NCBI GenBank assembly: GCA_002725095.1
Contig: PBQQ01000023.1
Span: forward strand, 12,736 to 27,435
From: Gammaproteobacteria bacterium
GTDB lineage: Bacteria; Pseudomonadota; Gammaproteobacteria; Pseudomonadales; Azotimanducaceae
Length of the DNA: 14,700 nucleotides
Direction of reading: 5' to 3'
Part shown: piece after piece, positions 14,477 through 14,700 of the stretch
Layout: each line of letters starts with the position of its first letter
How positions within the stretch are numbered: the first letter of the stretch is position 1
Made by a program: the position numbers and the translations under genes
Notes under the pieces: model-generated
Told to the model about the DNA's origin: nothing
Seen by the model: the letters and a program-made list of their open reading frames with translations, nothing else
Databases searched by the model: none

Positions 14477-14700
14477 TCAGTGTTGTGCGTCGTCTGACCA
14501 GTGCTCATCGAGGTCGCGCAGTTGGTTGCGTGCGCGCCGATCGCGTTTGTTTGGCCGTTGCGCAGGAATGTGTAAACCGGCTCGGGTCATACGCCGTTCG
14601 CTGACCGCCGCTTGACGTTGTTCAACGCTGTTGGATGTTTCTTCATAAAGGGTTTGAGCAATTGCCGCAGAGCCGCGTTGCTCGCTGAGGTTCTGTACGA
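14477..14700 (-). CDS. hslR: Ribosome-associated heat-shock protein Hsp15, C-terminal part
   Basis: Partial gene entering from the right edge; the last 73 codons are visible on the minus strand, first full codon at 14698, stop TGA at 14479-14477. The visible product begins VQNLSEQRGSAAIAQTLYEE and ends in a very basic tail (PNKRDRRARNQLRDLDEH). The LSEQRG...AQTLYEET segment matches Hsp15, an S4-domain protein that binds 50S subunits carrying stalled nascent chains with peptidyl-tRNA and helps recycle them. The RNA-binding S4 domain lies upstream, outside the window. It is followed 24 bases later by hslO, the same pair as in E. coli. Confidence 0.88.
   Translation of the reverse strand, partial: VQNLSEQRGSAAIAQTLYEETSNSVEQRQAAVSERRMTRAGLHIPAQRPNKRDRRARNQLRDLDEHWSDDAQH

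Overview
This is a stretch of core chromosome from a gammaproteobacterium. The evidence is the proteobacterial-type GshA, HemX/HemY, AcpH, DsbB, the Hsp15/Hsp33 pair and the E. coli-like Rho. The Mg-type HemB signature and the Pseudomonas-like PckA loop point towards the Pseudomonadales/Cellvibrionales side rather than the enterics. Genus cannot be fixed from the sequence alone. There is no sign of phage, transposons, CRISPR, toxin-antitoxin or other accessory DNA; nearly every base belongs to a recognisable housekeeping gene.

Left part (1-5035): hemX (5' end outside the window) and hemY run on the plus strand and overlap by 4 bases. They converge on a minus-strand block of hemB, trxA and rho. 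The 3' ends of hemY and rho overlap by 15 bases. trxA has a strong intrinsic terminator, and rho has its own sigma70-type promoter whose predicted start lies just before a stable leader hairpin.

Middle part (5082-9522), all minus strand: a YheS-type ABC-F ATPase, an orphan ParA-family ATPase with no ParB partner, dsbB (membrane disulfide oxidoreductase) and a zinc-free quinone oxidoreductase just upstream of dsbB.

Right part (9600-14700), all minus strand: acpH (ACP phosphodiesterase) 6 bases after gshA (glutathione synthesis step 1), then pckA (PEP carboxykinase) with its own promoter, then hslO (Hsp33) and the 3' part of hslR (Hsp15), which enters from the right edge and is annotated here from direct translation. 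hslR-hslO-pckA and trxA-rho are also neighbours in E. coli.

A loose theme is thiol/redox and heme physiology: thioredoxin, DsbB, glutathione synthesis, redox-activated Hsp33, a quinone oxidoreductase and tetrapyrrole synthesis. This reflects conserved gene order rather than a dedicated system. I found no convincing undescribed system. The points most worth a second look are the rho leader, the overlapping hemY/rho ends, the orphan ParA with its uncertain N-terminus, and a His-to-Tyr change in a conserved AcpH motif.
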